A stretch of 64,000 bases of DNA. It comes from Fuerstiella sp. Its GTDB lineage: Bacteria > Planctomycetota > Planctomycetia > Planctomycetales > Planctomycetaceae. The stretch covers positions 63,023-127,022 of the forward strand of contig JALHMY010000009.1 in the NCBI GenBank assembly GCA_022843805.1. Direction: 5' to 3'. The translations under genes and the position numbers were made by a program. Shown piece by piece: positions 63,654 to 64,000 of the stretch (position 1 is its first letter; each line of letters opens with the position of its first letter). Under the pieces are notes generated by a model. That model did not search any database and was not told where the DNA came from. It worked only from the letters and a program-made list of their open reading frames with translations.

Positions 63654-63790
63654 TGTTCACCGGCCCCCTCCCGATCTTGCTTCGCTCGATCGACCTCCCC
63701 CAGCTTTGCTGGGAGAGGAGGTTTTAAAAACCCTCCCCTCCCGCGCAGCGAAGCGAAGTGGGAGGGGTAGGCCGACAGGCCGGGGGAGGG
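63654..63790. repeat. GC-rich repeat R3, copy 1
   Basis: About 137 bases beginning GTTCACCGGCCCCCTCCCGA, with paired segments CCCCAGCTTTGCTGGGAG and CCTCCCGCGCAGCGAAGCG; ends in GACAGGCCGGGGGAGGGC. Confidence 0.85.
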
Positions 63791-63838
63791 CCCGCCGCGG
63801 GTTGCACTCAACGCCGCCCCAATAACGCGCTCATCCCG

Positions 63839-64000
63839 CTGTTCACCGGCCCCCTCCCGATCTTGCTGACGCTCGATCGACCTCCCCCAGCTTCGCTGGG
63901 AGAGGAGGTTTTCGTTTCGGAGAGGAGGGGTCTTAAAACCTCCCCTCCCGCGCAGCGAAGCGGAGTGGGTGGGGTCGGCCGACAGGCCGGGGGAGGGCTC
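63839..64000. repeat. GC-rich repeat R3, copy 2 (reaches window edge)
   Basis: Same orientation as copy 1, with an extra stretch (TTTCGTTTCGGAGAGGAGGG) in the middle. The outer arms (CCCCCTCCCGATC and its near complement GGGGGAGGGCTC) could pair. It may continue beyond the window. Confidence 0.85.

Overview
This window looks like part of a Planctomycetota chromosome. The evidence is an ECF sigma factor paired with a large membrane-anchored Ser/Thr kinase, a DUF1580-type excisionase-like protein, a DUF2617-type protein, an Ala/Pro-rich small lipoprotein and many GC-rich intergenic repeats. Ordinary chromosomal genes occupy only the right end (about 59.2-64 kb). Everything to the left reads as a large integrated element or defence/mobility island. 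It is bounded on the right by a tyrosine integrase next to the 3' end of an initiator-type tRNA-Met; the left boundary lies outside the window.

Region 1 (1-24.8 kb) is a dense block of predicted anti-phage genes, all on the + strand and mostly overlapping or nearly abutting. It contains three modules. (a) A DISARM-like set: ParE/RelE-UvrD helicase, DrmD-like SNF2 helicase, HNH nuclease, 1638-aa PglX/DrmMI-like N6-adenine methyltransferase, an SMC/Rad50-like ATPase and a 56-aa small protein. The DISARM core proteins DrmA and DrmB are not seen. (b) A reverse transcriptase-nitrilase fusion of the UG1/DRT1 kind, followed by a PD-(D/E)XK protein and an HNH nuclease. (c) A DUF6361 / phospholipase-D-like / SNF2-type helicase trio joined by ATGA overlaps.

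Region 2 (24.8-33.5 kb) looks plasmid-derived. Two copies of a long palindromic repeat flank a small conserved gene. A metallopeptidase-like protein with a broken HExxH motif, a 1.7-kb gene-poor stretch, a DEDD exonuclease and a REP/MITE element with flanking 13-bp direct repeats follow. The region ends in a replicon module: a Rep-like winged-helix protein divergent from parA-parB, with a near-perfect palindrome between them.

Region 3 (33.9-48.9 kb) carries signalling and conflict-type genes: a SEC-C protein with a possible nuclease domain, ECF sigma plus STPK/beta-helix kinase, two large membrane proteins, a second kinase, a Cas4/RecB-like membrane protein with Fe-S-type cysteines but altered catalytic residues, and an HTH-pseudokinase. 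A second GC-rich repeat family occurs at about 35.7 and 45.3 kb, bracketing part of this region.

Region 4 (48.9-59.1 kb) is a mobility module: a VirD4/TraD-type coupling protein flanked on both sides by paralogous pairs of replication-relaxation-like proteins, several small proteins typical of mobile elements, a run of stem-loops, an MT-A70 methyltransferase, DUF1580 and the integrase. No relaxase or type IV secretion channel genes are visible, so the element is either mobilised in trans or has further genes outside the window.

Region 5 (59.2-64 kb) is chromosomal: tRNA-Met, a lipoprotein, a short UvrC, a DUF2617-like protein, an RlmB/TrmH-type rRNA methyltransferase, then two copies of a third GC-rich repeat. 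All functional assignments come from motifs read by eye; no database search was possible.
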